A model generated the notes under the pieces. That model was not told the DNA's origin and ran no database searches. It was given only the letters and a program-made list of their open reading frames with translations. Source: Cystobasidium ongulense (Eukaryota; Basidiomycota; Cystobasidiomycetes; Cystobasidiales; Cystobasidiaceae). From it: a stretch of 64,000 nt of DNA. The DNA lies in the NCBI GenBank assembly GCA_022835595.1, contig BQUP01000004.1, positions 682,001 through 746,000 of the forward strand, read 5' to 3'. Made by a program: the position numbers and the translations under genes. Below, piece by piece: positions 63,852 to 64,000 of the stretch; positions within the stretch are counted from its first letter, which is position 1, and each line of letters starts with the position of its first letter.

Positions 63852-64000
63852 GATTGATCAGACTAATGAGATGTGGTGTTCAGTAAAGTGAGCTTGCTTG
63901 CAGATAGAAATTCGAAGAAAGAAAGACAACGTGATAGTGCAAGCCCGGAGGTGTTGGGCGACGATCGGAGTTGTGACAGGATCGCTAATTTCCAGCAATT
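63852..64000. other. Right edge of the window
   Basis: Short upstream region of the acetyltransferase gene; nothing further can be read from it. Confidence 0.5.

Overview
This is nuclear DNA of a fungus, most likely a basidiomycete yeast of the tremellomycete kind. The evidence is intron-dense genes with introns mostly of 53-75 nt, GT-AG borders and CTRAC-type branch sites; a fungal ATP sulfurylase with a C-terminal APS-kinase-like domain; a Pcl-type cyclin; a SNF5 with a GATA-like finger; and tightly packed genes on both strands. The class is inferred from gene style, not from any search. No rRNA, tRNA, CRISPR array, transposon or virus-derived element was recognised.

Layout, left to right. 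1-5463 (+): full-size ABCB transporter, open at the left edge. 6016-7453: divergent pair of a Gpp/Dog-type HAD phosphatase (-) and Cdc26 (+). 7518-8659 (-): peroxisomal enoyl-CoA isomerase. 8779-11986 (-): two tandem RNase H1 genes. 12225-13695 (-): low-complexity membrane protein. 14017-16146 (-): ATP sulfurylase. 16605-17490 (-): unassigned gene. 18468-19656 (+): ERD2. 20738-24822 (+): SNF5. 26683-28054 (+): homeodomain factor. 28306-29362 (-): Erv2 oxidase. 29536-30850 (-) and 30995-32098 (+): Rex4 and Dph5 from one short promoter. 32155-32584 (-): Cmc4. 33390-36214 (+): MFS transporter. 36442-38084 (-): PAP2/Aur1-like enzyme. 39407-41317 (+): Aim6-like protein. 41624-42923 (-) and 43124-45318 (+): Rnf5-type ubiquitin ligase and Golgi pH regulator. 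45591-48652 (+): glycogen branching enzyme. 49378-50611 (+): GPI-anchored wall protein. 51391-54329 (+): 2-methylcitrate dehydratase. 54563-55861 (+): SAC3/PCI-type protein. 55862-60416: gene-poor 4.5 kb. 60417-61979 (+): Pcl-type cyclin. 62785-63851 (-): Mpr1-type acetyltransferase.

Most genes are housekeeping genes from unrelated pathways (secretory traffic, mitochondria, peroxisome, sulfur, glycogen, chromatin, translation), and I see no gene cluster acting as one system. The points that stand out are the RNase H1 duplication, in which one copy has lost a catalytic aspartate, and the 18-exon methylcitrate dehydratase gene, which carries seven exons of 25 nt or less and one GC-AG intron. 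Exon coordinates come from hand splicing. For genes where I give a residue count the exon lengths sum to a multiple of three. For the others only the overall span and the recognised exons are secure.
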